Positions 36,201 to 42,305 are shown, counted from the stretch's first letter. The stretch is DNA of 64,000 nt from Rhodoflexus caldus (GCF_021206925.1 NZ_JAJPRF010000004.1:124001-188000), one strand, 5' to 3'. Numbers and translations: made by a program. Notes: generated from the sequence alone by a model not told the origin.

Positions 36201-38309
36201 GTTAAAGGTGCTGCCGCTTACGCAGGCTACCCCTCCGCCAACCACATTGAACAATGCGATGGGGCCGTCCACATTCACCGTAGCCGTAATCGGGCTAACC
36301 GTGGGGCATCCGTTGCAATAAAAAATGGCATTAACCGTAATGGTGCCAATGGTGCGGAACTCATGCGTTACAGGGCCTACATTACCCACACCGCGTGCGG
36401 CAGTACCATCCCCGAAATCATACACTACGCTATCCGCACAAATACCCGGCGGAATATTGGGCGTAAACGTAATACCCACGCCGCCAATTGTCGCACAGCC
36501 GTTGCGGCTTGGAGTCAGCGTAATGGTATTAGGCGGAGGCGTGCCAACTTTAATTTGCTGATTGAAATTGCCCGTGCGCGTACAACCACTGGCGGTCGTA
36601 ATGGTTACACGCGGCGTGTAAACACCGGGTGTAGTATATGTATGCGAAACATCAGGGAAACCCGTAGGCGTAAACGGAGGTGCGATGCTCACTACGGGTG
36701 AACCATCGCCAAAATCAAAATCGTAGCGGATAATACCTTCTACCGAAATGCTGTTGCGTGCCGTAAAGTTAAAAGTAACGGGTGCACAGGTAGTGGTAGG
36801 CTGCGCCCCAATAAATTCCAAACGCGGAATAGCTTCTGCCAAAACCAAATTGCGCGTCAGCGTATTGGAACAGCCTGTTGTACGGTCGGTAATGGTCAAG
36901 CGAATCGGGTAAGTGCGGAACGCCGTAAAGTTGTGCGTAGGCGTTGCGGTTGTATAAATGGCTTCGCCGAATGCAAAGGCAGGGTCTGTAACGCGCCACT
37001 CATAAAGGTAGTCGGCAGGATTATTCAGTGCAGGAATTAACTGGCGCGGCCCGATGTTGCAAAGGTTATCAGGCGGATTAACCGTAAAGTTGGCATCGGG
37101 TAATGGGCGCACGGTTACATTCTGCGTTACGGTCGCCGTACAACCGTCAATAAAGGTAGTGGTTAGCGTTACGGGATAAGTGCCCGGTGTCGCATAGCTT
37201 TTGTTCGGATTTTGTGCCGTAGAGGTAGTACCGTCTCCAAAGTTCCACGCCCAGCCCACAGCACCTGCCGATGAACGGTCAAAAAACTGCTGAGAACTGT
37301 TGGCACAGTAAACAGGCGGTATATCAAAAGCAGCGATATTGTTTCTGATAACAATGGCATCGGGAACATCGCGCACCGAAGAACAACCGTCGGCAGTGGT
37401 AGCGGTCAGGCGCACGCGATAAACACCGAAGGTGTTGTATACGAACGTAGGATTTACGTCGGTACTTGTACCTGCGGGATTGCCGTTTTCGTCAAAAAAC
37501 TCCCATAAGTAACTGGCAATTACCCCCGGTGGCGGCGGGCTGGTGCGCACCGTAGAAAGGTTCTCGAAACGCGCTATGAACGGTGGCGAACAAGCAGGCC
37601 CGTTCTGCAAACGAAAAGCAGCCTGCGGCGACCAGCGCACACGGACTGCATTGGGACGAATGATAGATGCCTGACAAGTTTCACGACCGCCGGCAAAGGT
37701 TTCAACCGTCAGCGTTACCTGATAGTCGCCGGGGAAGTTATAAGTGTGTGTAGGTGTCCGAAAGGACGGGTCGGTGCCTGTAATGGTTGTTCCGTCTCCA
37801 AAATTCCACGTCCAGCGGACAATATCGCCAACCAAACCACCCGTTGCAACTGTTCCCGCTACGGTTATGTCGCTAAATGTTACCGTATAGGGTGTACACC
37901 CAATGCCGGGAGGCGCAGTGAAGTTGGGTGTAGCCCTATCATAAACAATCACCTCGCGCGTGCGTTCGCTGATAGTAACCGTACCGGCGGCATTGGTAAT
38001 GCGCAACCTGACGATATATCGCCCCGGGGCACCGTAGGCACGCTCCGGCTCGGTAATGCTCGGGTCATTGGGAATCCCTATTACAGGGCTGCCCGTACCA
38101 AAATCCCAATTGTAGCGAATAGTGGTTAAGTCAGCCGGAAGTCCTGAACTCTGGTCAAAAAACTTGTAGGTAGCTATGCCGCAACCGCCTGTCAGCGGCT
38201 CTCCTGCCGTACCTACTCGAAAATCAGCCGTTTGCGACCACAGCGGGTACCACGCACCCCACAATAAAAAGGTCAGCAAAAAAGAGAATCGGGTAACAAC
38301 TTGTATCAT
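21294..38309 (-). CDS. Giant T9SS type B surface protein, 5671 aa
   Basis: One uninterrupted 17-kb frame. Residues 1-25 are a signal peptide (ends PLWSQ). Residues about 26-1400 carry some 15 PKD-like domains, recognised by W(D/N)FGDGT and TYxxPGxYxVxLT motifs. From about residue 1590 to 5010 there are about 35 tandem units of 80-95 residues with VCADPAT, GTGTWTR and GTHTFRWT blocks; an Ig-like insert separates the second and third units. Residues about 5120-5280 resemble a DUF11-type repeat, about 5285-5577 contain three cadherin/VCBS-like units (ILANDRDPDEDELTVTVV), and the last 90 residues (FIPRGFSPNGDGVNDKFEI, YNRWGNLVFE, DGTYYFIVDL) are the T9SS type B sorting domain (CHU_C). It is probably a surface adhesin or filament similar in logic to SprB. 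Very long, Thr/Gly/Ser-rich and Cys-paired; no enzyme domain seen. Confidence 0.93.
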   Translation of the reverse strand: MIQVVTRFSFLLTFLLWGAWYPLWSQTADFRVGTAGEPLTGGCGIATYKFFDQSSGLPADLTTIRYNWDFGTGSPVIGIPNDPSITEPERAYGAPGRYIVRLRITNAAGTVTISERTREVIVYDRATPNFTAPPGIGCTPYTVTFSDITVAGTVATGGLVGDIVRWTWNFGDGTTITGTDPSFRTPTHTYNFPGDYQVTLTVETFAGGRETCQASIIRPNAVRVRWSPQAAFRLQNGPACSPPFIARFENLSTVRTSPPPPGVIASYLWEFFDENGNPAGTSTDVNPTFVYNTFGVYRVRLTATTADGCSSVRDVPDAIVIRNNIAAFDIPPVYCANSSQQFFDRSSAGAVGWAWNFGDGTTSTAQNPNKSYATPGTYPVTLTTTFIDGCTATVTQNVTVRPLPDANFTVNPPDNLCNIGPRQLIPALNNPADYLYEWRVTDPAFAFGEAIYTTATPTHNFTAFRTYPIRLTITDRTTGCSNTLTRNLVLAEAIPRLEFIGAQPTTTCAPVTFNFTARNSISVEGIIRYDFDFGDGSPVVSIAPPFTPTGFPDVSHTYTTPGVYTPRVTITTASGCTRTGNFNQQIKVGTPPPNTITLTPSRNGCATIGGVGITFTPNIPPGICADSVVYDFGDGTAARGVGNVGPVTHEFRTIGTITVNAIFYCNGCPTVSPITATVNVDGPIALFNVVGGGVACVSGSTFNFLNTSVDAAAPATTTYEWDFGDGTAVQIIPRGNPVSHTYANPGVYTVRLRAIGSNGCVNERTATVNISVSSPSFTVTPNPSGPICSNTPVRFTSTSTTSGTITSYRWDFGDGTITTINGPAGASVTHTYAPRVAPYQATLTITESNGCAESVSAPVNITIQGAIANFSNPSVVCVGQPVNFTDASTVFPNSNAITSWNWFFQDGIANPFQNQAVQNPTYTFLRPGTWNVTLTVADNNGIGPCTATVTRQVTVLPRPTPGFNVSATTFCAGSNMQITSNAIDVPGGSGLTYTWNFGTAPANYTADLSNPANPVIRYNNAGSYTITQTVTAGNTCSVTFSRVINVIAPDATISAQAATGPPVFAPTQLVVSCPPAAVRFRATPFPDADIEEYFWEFGDGNRSFDQNPENTYINPGVYTVRLTMRSRAGCTVVRELTNFIRVDGPSGQFIFTPTDICAGDPVTFTATNLQNVAFYQWDFGDGTPATAPVAFNAAAYAAAGNQLQISHTYLRPGTFQPALILQDSNSPACRIFIRPDGGVRVRVSGKPTAAFSWPNNSGNICENSSFVVTDESTPDPDTPPTLSPQITRWQWDVFDVNPVGNPAAVPVRTQVITSAPGNYTFANNLPAGNYWIRLRVRTAFGCEDEEVKTIQLVAPVIYADFENDAYICVGSPANFNAGNSNDPATRCFTPGGTPVVPQPAPGACNAPNVLRPPFSWSFSGGTPLALLYEWEFSVGATILGTATGQRPTFTFPVNASNPSQPYDVTVRLTVRDALLCASGVTKTAIITVNPLPRAALNPSDVTICHNGGVNSASFTAQADPAIPGTVQYRWQVDSGAGFGDLTDGGVYSGVGTATLNLTNVPEFMNGWRFRVRIQNTNNIQCEAFSAPATLTVIPTPTTATVVSPIDICNATTVTLTGNAPAAGRGTGRWVQLSGPTTINFGAQISNPTATIPVSNGVYTFRWEISTTANGVNCVSQSPVLTVNSGRSANAGPDQAVCEFISGTTTRVEVTLAGNNPALGGGGTGTWTVVNRPSGSPVPTFIPNANAHNAVITDLRPGNYTLRWSIAGAPGCGNTQDDMVITVHPLPIVANPTDLTACANSTVNLAALVDPSLSIQWEIATPSDPTNFNPVLNGTFFGATFSGATTNTLTIANVPAALNGSLFRIRGTNTTTGCFNYSAAATLTVADEQNNEVTDASICANETSVNIIVRNAKANHTYRLFRGGTTYGTQTPAANGDITFTLSGANMPTATTSYSVEVTAPVTGAGSCVVVLPDQAVITVTPVNQAVADADFDACNVTTVTLTGNIPIITGAGAWSQVSGPPVPPANRTISGPDNNVLTLTNLQAGRYTFRWRITNSTCPDSEDLVNFTITNSANAGADQQFCLPTTSTTLAGNLPYTGTAVWSFVSGPSGVTPVLTPVPLTPAEIAAGVSSPYSATVTGMTAAGVYRFRYAISGGACPPSEDFVDVFIAAPANIITADTRLCNVNSFVMTAEVPVVGAGNWSLVFTDGPVPTLATSGTGGTTLTANGLGRGLYVFRWTVTGSPCGTGGNTFDEIQIFNDAPANAGADIALCGTVNPTSVQLNAVPAVSGTIGTWTQVGGPALPAGSFVNPNAANTFVNNLIPGNVYDFRWTISGGSACPQTEDDVRVTVSQPPSPAVAGTNKVLCTTNTAVMDATPPVFGTGLWTLVSAPAGATPVIVNPSSPTTAVNNLNVIGTYTFRWTVSNAGCPDNSADVNIVVQLPVAANAGADANICAATYTMAANAVPAGATGQWIFVSGPVTPVITTPSSPTTGITGMNAAGEYVFRWRLSNGACVSESTVTIRRAIVDAGPDINICGTGNTVTLNAQPPVVGTGRWSFVSGPNAVTFSNDLDRNATVSGLTQSGTYTIRWTVTGTPCATVFDDLVIRVAAPANAGADISVCGTTNPVTLGATPVVGPGTGTWTVVSGPNTPTFSSATAANAQFGTGGTLQVGTYVLRWRVTGSACPDSEDFVTVTVSPSTISAGANQTLCLTSAGTTTTANLSGTAPVTGTGTWSQVGGPTLPAGSIANPNSPNTSVSNLGAGIYVFQWAVTGATCPGSAPTVTVTVAEPPRIITPPVSPICATGTTATVTVSGNVPVIGTGTWSRVSGPGAAPTISVSSSGGVSTATFSGLEVGTHVLQWAFSGTAPCTFTPAQVTVVVQPQPTLATVSPATQSVCADPASGFGSATLTGSVPAAGNTGAWSHSGPGTPTLSPSGTGGSTLNVSNLAVGTHTFTWTITNSCGTSTASATVTVNPTNAPASITAPPATTICGSPTGTINLTANAPVAGTTGTWTRVSGPGAAPAFAPNANSASVSISGLAVGTHRFQWALTNPACPANNSTATIDITVIAADPVAAIVTAPTSDVCTTGTTGLGSVNLTGNLPASGTGTWSRVSGPGTATLATSGAAGENATFSNLQPGLHTFQWTISNAVCGTTTSAQVTVRIVERDPVAAIDPAPANVCADPATNRGAVTLNGNVPISGTGTWTRQSGPGTFTLVTAGTGGRQATFSDLQVGTHVFRWTINNAACGSTFAEVSVTVQQPTPVATITGNLNVCADDPTGTLGSTILAGNNSYVGTGTWTRIGGTGDATALAITIGGTNNNVATITGMGVGTHVFQWEMTNGVCPPTSAQVTVTVNRNNPQADIAGANPTICTDPVTNLAQITLTANEPVVGTGTWTRTGGTADGTGVAIAASTTGTGNAIANITGMQPGTHIFRYTLNSGCGTTFDEITVTVNPSNPAAAIATAPGTVCTDPATGRATLTLVGNEPRTGTGTWTRVGGAGDPTGHAINTSGTFGRVATITGLLPGEHIFQWQLANSCGTSSATFTVNVEQSNPAAAIISTVNTVCTDPATQRANITLQGNTPITAGSGTWSYTGGTGSTADMVISTPNNPTANITGLQVGTYQFTWTLANSCGTSSASVTVTVNPSNPVANAGADATRCDAPGGASITLNGNAPISGTGTWTRTGGTGSPTGVIITPTGATSADVTGMGVGTHEFTWTLTNGCGTSSDVMVVTVLPTNPPANAGPNQAVCTDLATGRASATLTGNAPTVGTGTWARVGGTGNPAGIILNQSGNVLNVSNMLPGTHIFEWTLTSPSCGSTSSLVTVFVNESNPNAAITTTPPSPDICADPISNLGSVTLTGNTPNSGSGTWTRIGGTGSTSSMSLSVTGTTLNATGLGVGTHTFEWRFTSPCGSSAATYTVNIIRQNPPATATAAATQVCADAATLQGTVNLIGNAPLSGIGTWTRTAGAGTFTITNPNSPNTDVTGLAVGTHTFQWTLTNGSCASTSATVTVTVVRPNPVATANAVQASVCADPATDLGTVSLVGNAPVSGTGTWERTGGTGAFGGMTILDPNSPTTDVTGLGVGTHTFRWVLANGVCGTTQASVTVTVVRPNGAVTASAVASVVCADIATNTGSVSLQGSPVVSGSGSWSRIAGTGSFNIANVNDPNTAVSGLSVGDHTFRWTVNNGACGSGFADVTVTVVRPNPAATASSPTPVICATGGSATASLVGNAPVSGTGLWTRVSGPGMVSIADAASPSTTVSGLMAGTHIFRWTLTNGVCGSTQADVTISVTETNPPVTAAAVAATVCADAVSEVGTVTLQGSNVISGTGTWTRVSGSGTFSIANPNNPTTDVNGLAPGNHTFRWTVNNGACGSSFADVTVTVVRPNPAATAAAVATVVCANPATGLGTVSLQGNAPVSGTGTWTRTGGTGSAAAMSIASPNSPNTDVSGLGAGTHIFRWTLDNGVCGTTSADITVTITAPNPPAAITATQTTVCADVATNLGTVTLNGTVPVSGTGTWTRTGGTGSAAAMNITLGGTGNSQATVSGLGVGTHIFQWTLDNGICGTSAATITITVASPIVDIGPDQTICTNPSGTADFTLTGPVPVLGTTSWQRVGGTGSGSVIISTSGVSGSVATVTGMGPGTHIIRYTITGSPCGTIQDEVILTVVPSTISAGSDQTLCLPTGANTTDVILTGTVPIVGTGNWLRVGGTGSGSPVLNVSGPGNSQVSITGMGAGTHIFEYSITGSPCAPAAARVTITVANSASPAGAGADQNLCNTTTGTLSAIPAVGGTGRWTQVSGPNTASIANPLQANTPITGLVPGTYVFRWSITGGSCPDSFDDVTVNVAEPANAGPDKALCQATSVTMAANSPVNGRGLWQQISGPNAARIEEPTNPRTVIAGLRPGTYTFRWTITGNGCPESSDDVVVTVSSPAVAGPAQTVCVGSDVRLAAEPVAVGTGRWTQVEGPAVTINNPTSPNATLSNLAPGNYRFRWTITGGDCNPGSSDEVAITVVGITAAERQANVSDAEYSTCPNEIPSNVTITVSPTRAGVRYELRNGSTVLASAMGNDGAVRFTIPAPAQSRELTVVAIASANGITCPEVELTDRAVITARPCPPPPVTDRPVIGVAKQALPAVRQVNGAFHIPIVITVRNYGNVPLTNIVVSDDMTNVFPAPARYSIVRQPTATGSLVANPQFDGTAAQPNLVTGGRLEPGESQTVTFVVSLIPNRATGPFFNTAIAEGSHNATRVRDISVDGQNPDPNFDGDPRETSPTIIQVPQPVNRAPIAVDDLFTVQGCSENNGGNILANDRDPDEDELTVTVVTNATTRRGGRISIAADGTISYTPAFGFTGTDEFTYEVCDRVTPPLCSRATITFNVTACPNRLPRAPDITLTTDNCTNIDQVLEIPLVDADGDPVRVTVISDLVTPLRGILNLSATGRLTYRPALNAEGQERITYQVCDNRNPALCATGTIFINVFLCTNQPPVATPRRENTDNCTEIRGSVLQNVTDPNGDRVSVRAVTGARSKNGGVFSINPDGSFIYTPPQGFTGQDEFTYTVCDNGNPLSKCTEGKVTVDVLQCRQVFIPRGFSPNGDGVNDKFEILGADRYDIHLRVYNRWGNLVFEDEHYKNTWDGTAQGIGIVIGEKVPDGTYYFIVDLRDGSKPIVDFLTIQR
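23280..33530 (-). repeat. Array of about 35 PKD-like coding repeats
   Basis: Within the giant gene. Counting the (V/I)C(A/T)(D/T)P...G(T/S)GTW(T/S)RxxG pattern by eye gives about 35 units averaging roughly 275-290 bp, with a non-repeat Ig-like stretch at about 32.35-32.96 kb. Each full unit has a Cys in the first 15 residues and a second Cys about 60 residues later. Units between about 24.6 and 26.5 kb are the most alike. The boundaries given are approximate. Confidence 0.85.
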
Positions 38310-38325
38310 AAAAACTCGCTTAATC

Positions 38326-38333
38326 CAAAGGTA
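38326..38333 (-). promoter_or_regulatory. Possible minus-7 box of the giant gene
   Basis: On the minus strand this reads TACCTTTG, an exact TAnnTTTG box of the Bacteroidota primary sigma factor, 17 bp before the ATG. No TTG or TTTG is found at the expected 19-bp distance upstream, so support is partial and the leader would be very short. Confidence 0.35.
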
Positions 38334-38890
38334 ATGGCGCTGAAAATTATTTTATCCCAACATATATTGATGCACGTAAGAAAAATAAGTTTACACGCTT
38401 CAATTCTGATAACAAAACTAATGAAACACGCCCAAGCCAACTAATCCATTCCAAAAGTATTCGATGAAACCAGCGTAAAATCCGACGAGTCAGGCAGGTT
38501 ATCGGACAAAATAAGCAAAAAACCCGATAAAGGCTTAAAAACAGTTAAAAGTAATGTTCAAGCAATAAAAACCATCTTTTCGCTTGTACATTGTTAGGAC
38601 ATGTTTTACTCTTGCGCAGAAGATATACTACCCCATCTTTGATAAATACCATTTATAAACTGCCTAAATAACAGACACTGTATGCTCATGCCTGTTGTAA
38701 TGCTCGGCATCCTATGTGCTTGCTGTCCATTTTTGCAATCATGCTGTCCGTTTTCGGACATTATTGAACTGTTTTACCTGCCTATCTGTTAAAAAACTGT
38801 CTGATTAACAATCACTTAATACTTGTGGTATTGTATTAGATACTTGTTGTAACATTCAATTATCGGAAGCAAAAAATCGTCTCAGCACTA
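38334..38890. other. Long divergent intergenic region
   Basis: About 560 bp between the divergent giant gene and the outer-membrane receptor gene. It is AT-rich, and I see no reading frame, tRNA or full consensus promoter. There is a small hairpin at 38745-38760 (TGTCCG, four T, CGGACA) preceded by a near-copy of its left arm (GCTGTCC at about 38722). Its length suggests that regulatory sites for both large surface genes lie here. Confidence 0.5.
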
Positions 38891-41527
38891 ATGTATCGTT
38901 CATTTTTACTCACCCTTGGCAGCTTGTTTGTCTGTACCCAGTTTTTATTTGCACAAGTGCCTCAACAAGGGCAAGGCGCACAATGGCGCGAAAAAATCCA
39001 GTTGTTGCCTCCTCAACAACAAGAACAAATTCGCCAGTGGTTTTCGCAAGGCACTCGCCCGACCCCTGAGCAACTGCAACAAATCCAGCAGTGGATAGAA
39101 GCAGCGGAAAAAGCAGTCGCTACACAGGAGCCGCAGCAGCAAAAAGGCAACGGCAAAATCACAGGTACTGTATTGGATTCTGCCACCAAACAACCCGTAG
39201 AGTTTGCAACCGTTGCCCTTTTAGACAAAACAACCGGCAAACCTATTGACGGCACCATTACCAACGACAAAGGTCAATTCACCATTGCTAAGGTAGGTGC
39301 GGGCACTTACAAATTAGCTGTTAGTTTCGTAGGTTATCAGACCATCACGCTGGATAACGTAACGCTAGCCAATGACCGTGCAACGGTCAATTTAGCCAAT
39401 ATCATCCTTCCTGCCGAAGTCAAACTGCTGAACGAAATAGAAATAGTTGACCAAAAAGATTTGGTAGAAGATAAAATTGACCGCATCACCTACAACGCCG
39501 AGAAAGACGTAACCAATGCAGGCAGCGATGCTACCGAAGTGCTTCGGAAAGTTCCCTTGCTTTCCGTTGATTTGGATGGCAACGTACAATTGCGCGGCAG
39601 CGGCAACGTTCAGGTGTTAATCAATAACAAGCCCAGCACTATTATGGCGGCAAGCGTAGCAGATGCCTTGCGTCAGATTCCCGCCGAGATGATTAAGAGT
39701 GTAGAAGTGATTACCAGCCCCTCTGCCCGCTACGATGCCGAAGGAACATCGGGTATTATCAATATCATCACCAAGAAAAATACTATTCAAGGCATGAGCG
39801 GCAATGTCAATGTTTCTGCCGGCACCCGCAGCAGCAATATGGACGGAGGTCTGAACTTCCGCACCGGCAAACTGGGGCTTTCGCTCAATGGCGGCGGTCG
39901 TGCCGTGTACGTATGGAACGACGGCTATAACAACCGCACCAACTTTTTGCCCAACGGCCAAACCAGCTTTGTCAATCGGAATGACGACGGCTTCGGCTAC
40001 CGCGTTTTCGGCCGTATGCAACTCAATGCCGACTATGAACTCAGCCCCAAGAGCAACCTTTCGGCAGGTATGCGCTTCGGCAAACGCGGCTTTTGGGACG
40101 ACCAAAATCAAGCTACTGTTTTTGGGCAGAACAACGCCATTGTACGCCAATTTACACGCGATATCAACTCAACTGAGGTAAGCAATAACTATACATTCAA
40201 TTTAGACTATAACCGCACTTTCAGCAAACCGCAACAGGAACTGGCAGTGCTTGCGCTCTACACGCTGAACAAAGGAACCGACCGCTATCAGTTAGACCAG
40301 TTCAACACGCTCAATCTGGTAGATTACCGTGAACGCAACGACAACCGCAACAGCAACCGCGAAATCACCCTGCAAGCGGACTATGTGCACCCCGTTACGG
40401 AAAGAAGCACTTTTGAAACAGGCAGCAAAGCCATCCTGCGCAAAGTAACCAGCAGCAACGACTTTGCTACCTTTAACTTTGAGCAAAATCAGTTTGTCAT
40501 CAATCCCGCGCGAAACAATGCACTGGACTATGACCAAAACGTGATAGCTGCATATGCCAGCTACGGCTACACTACCAAATCCAAATTCGGCATCAAAGCG
40601 GGTGTTCGCTACGAATACACCGATATTGTCGGTGTACTGCCCTTAGACAACAGCCGTTTCACGCAAAACTTCGGCAACCTGATACCTAACATCGCCCTTT
40701 CAAAAACACTGAAAAAAGGGAACACTATCAAAGCCTCCTATAACCGCCGCATCCAGCGCCCGGGCATTGGCGTACTGAATCCGTTCGTAAACCTTTCCGA
40801 CCCGAACAACATCCGCTTTGGCAACCCGCAACTGCTGCCTGAACTGACTCACAACACAGAGTTGAGTTATAGTGCTTTCATCAACCGCAGCTCGCTGACG
40901 GTCAGCACTTTCTGGCGGCAAACCAATAACGCTATCAGCACCGTTATTTCGGTGAATGAGTCGGGCATAGCCAGCTCTACTTTTGATAACGTAGCTCAGA
41001 ACCGCGTACTGGGTGCAAGTGCCTTCGGTTCGGTGCAAGTTACTTCTGCATGGCGTGTAAGCGGTACGTTCAACGCTCTGTACGTACAGTTTGAAAGCCC
41101 TGCACTTGGCAGCAGCAACAGCGGCTGGCAGTACAGCGCTAACTTCAACACACAATACAGCTTTGGCAAAGGATGGAGTGCACAAGGTTTTGGCTTCGTC
41201 AATTCGCCGACCGTACAACTGCAAGGCACACAAGGTGTGTTCAGTTTCTACTCATTCGGTATCAAGAAAGACATCCTCAACAAAAAAGGTGGCATTACCT
41301 TAGGGGCAGACAACATTTTCCGTCAGGCACTGCGCATCGAGTCGCAATTTGCCACCGATACTTTCCGTCAGGATATTCTGCGCAATGTATATAACCGCGC
41401 CGTTCGCATCACGTTTAACTACAACTTCGGCAAAATGGGCTTTGGCGACCAGCAACGCTCTTCACGCCGCAAAAAAATCAATAACGACGATGTGAAACAG
41501 GGAGAGCAAAACGACCAGCAACAATAA
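38891..41527 (+). CDS. Outer-membrane beta-barrel / TonB-dependent receptor-like protein
   Basis: Protein of 878 aa with a signal peptide (residues 1-22, ends FLFAQ). Residues about 23-85 are Gln- and Pro-rich and contain an unusual amphipathic EQIRQWFSQG..PEQLQQIQQWIE stretch. Residues about 88-175 are a carboxypeptidase-regulatory-like domain (GKITGTVLDSATKQPVEFAT, AVSFVGYQTI). The TonB plug follows (EVLRKVPLLSVDLDGNVQLRG, VLINNKPSTI, IKSVEVITSPSARYDAEGTS). The rest is a beta-barrel of the OMP_b-brl_3 type ending in FNYNFGKMGFGDQQ plus a charged tail. It probably transports or binds a ligand at the outer membrane, but it lacks a SusD partner and no clear TonB box was seen. It has no close neighbours in an operon; an inverted-repeat element follows at 41560. 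Confidence 0.88.
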   Translation: MYRSFLLTLGSLFVCTQFLFAQVPQQGQGAQWREKIQLLPPQQQEQIRQWFSQGTRPTPEQLQQIQQWIEAAEKAVATQEPQQQKGNGKITGTVLDSATKQPVEFATVALLDKTTGKPIDGTITNDKGQFTIAKVGAGTYKLAVSFVGYQTITLDNVTLANDRATVNLANIILPAEVKLLNEIEIVDQKDLVEDKIDRITYNAEKDVTNAGSDATEVLRKVPLLSVDLDGNVQLRGSGNVQVLINNKPSTIMAASVADALRQIPAEMIKSVEVITSPSARYDAEGTSGIINIITKKNTIQGMSGNVNVSAGTRSSNMDGGLNFRTGKLGLSLNGGGRAVYVWNDGYNNRTNFLPNGQTSFVNRNDDGFGYRVFGRMQLNADYELSPKSNLSAGMRFGKRGFWDDQNQATVFGQNNAIVRQFTRDINSTEVSNNYTFNLDYNRTFSKPQQELAVLALYTLNKGTDRYQLDQFNTLNLVDYRERNDNRNSNREITLQADYVHPVTERSTFETGSKAILRKVTSSNDFATFNFEQNQFVINPARNNALDYDQNVIAAYASYGYTTKSKFGIKAGVRYEYTDIVGVLPLDNSRFTQNFGNLIPNIALSKTLKKGNTIKASYNRRIQRPGIGVLNPFVNLSDPNNIRFGNPQLLPELTHNTELSYSAFINRSSLTVSTFWRQTNNAISTVISVNESGIASSTFDNVAQNRVLGASAFGSVQVTSAWRVSGTFNALYVQFESPALGSSNSGWQYSANFNTQYSFGKGWSAQGFGFVNSPTVQLQGTQGVFSFYSFGIKKDILNKKGGITLGADNIFRQALRIESQFATDTFRQDILRNVYNRAVRITFNYNFGKMGFGDQQRSSRRKKINNDDVKQGEQNDQQQ

Positions 41528-41559
41528 ATCACACACCACAAACACCACACATGCAAACA

Positions 41560-41697
41560 TGAGTCATCTTTGATTGTAGAAGTGCACGTCGCTATTGTTA
41601 CGGATTGCGCCGGTCATTGGACTGAAAAGGTGTCTTTCCCATGCGAAATAAACCGACAACCTGTATTTTTCACATAGCGGCGTGCACCGATGACTCA
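41560..41697. repeat. 138-bp element with long inverted ends
   Basis: The left end is TGAGTCATC (41560-41568), a 13-bp insert, then GTGCACGTCGCTAT (41582-41595). The right end is ATAGCGGCGTGCAC (41674-41687), one base, then GATGACTCA (41689-41697). The arms match at all but one position apart from the insert and one extra base. The interior of about 78 bp is not coding. It lies between the receptor gene and a convergent unknown gene. It could be a small non-autonomous mobile element or a structured RNA. Confidence 0.6.
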
Positions 41698-41719
41698 CTA
41701 ATAACTCCGTAAGCAACTA

Positions 41720-42253
41720 TCAGTTCATCTGCGGAAAAACCGTTACGCGGATTTGCGGCTTTTCGCCACGCGGAACAATCACAATAAAACTGTTCTCACG
41801 AGTACGGTTGCGTTGCAGCATGTAGCCTACAATGATGTTGTCGGAACGGGTTTCGGTTTTGCCGTCGGGCAACTTTACATCATAGCGATGGGTAAAATAC
41901 ACGGGGTCGTTGCGCAGGCTGATGTCCATACTTCTGGAAGTGAGGCGCGCCCCGGTGGCATTGAGGCAGTCAAAGGCTGCTAAACGGAGCATTTGGTCAT
42001 TGATAAAACCCGGGCGCTCGTTGCCCGTCAGGCGGAGGCCGATTTCACAGGCACTGAAATTAGTTACAAACGCCGTAATTGTATACCGGTCAAATACTTC
42101 TTTGCCTACTTCGCGGGTAGAAACATTCGTAATCCGATAGCCTACGCGCAGGCCGTTGTATTCCATGGTTTCGCCGTCTTCCATCAATTTTGATTCTTGG
42201 GCAAACGCCATTGCAGGCAACACGCATACAAGGAACAGATAGAGGTATTTCAT
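41720..42253 (-). CDS. Exported protein of unknown function
   Basis: Secreted protein of 177 aa with a signal peptide ending AMAFAQ. The mature part has long beta-rich stretches (YRITNVSTREVGKEVFDRYT, TAFVTNFSACEIGLRLTG, YFTHRYDVKLPDGKTETR) consistent with a single beta-sandwich or lipocalin-size domain. It has two Cys residues (SACEI and FDCLN), which could form a disulfide. I recognise no family. It is preceded by a good promoter (42267-42297) and appears to be a single-gene unit. The DUF1684 gene upstream ends 53 bp away on the same strand. Confidence 0.7.
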   Translation of the reverse strand: MKYLYLFLVCVLPAMAFAQESKLMEDGETMEYNGLRVGYRITNVSTREVGKEVFDRYTITAFVTNFSACEIGLRLTGNERPGFINDQMLRLAAFDCLNATGARLTSRSMDISLRNDPVYFTHRYDVKLPDGKTETRSDNIIVGYMLQRNRTRENSFIVIVPRGEKPQIRVTVFPQMN

Positions 42254-42266
42254 AGTTGTATGAAGT

Positions 42267-42297
42267 AAAATTTAATGACAAGTTGTTGCTCAACAAA
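42267..42297 (-). promoter_or_regulatory. Bacteroidota-type promoter of the exported protein gene
   Basis: On the minus strand, TTTG (42297-42294), a 19-bp spacer and TAAATTTT (42274-42267). This differs from TTTG-N19-TAnnTTTG only in the last base. The predicted transcription start is just before the ATG at 42253, giving a leader of under 10 bases. Confidence 0.5.
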
Positions 42298-42305
42298 AAT
42301 GAAGC

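Noticed and set aside
38334-38890. Possible tRNA, riboswitch or small gene in the largest intergenic gap
   Set aside because: I saw no cloverleaf, T-loop consensus or conserved riboswitch core; only a 6-bp hairpin was found.
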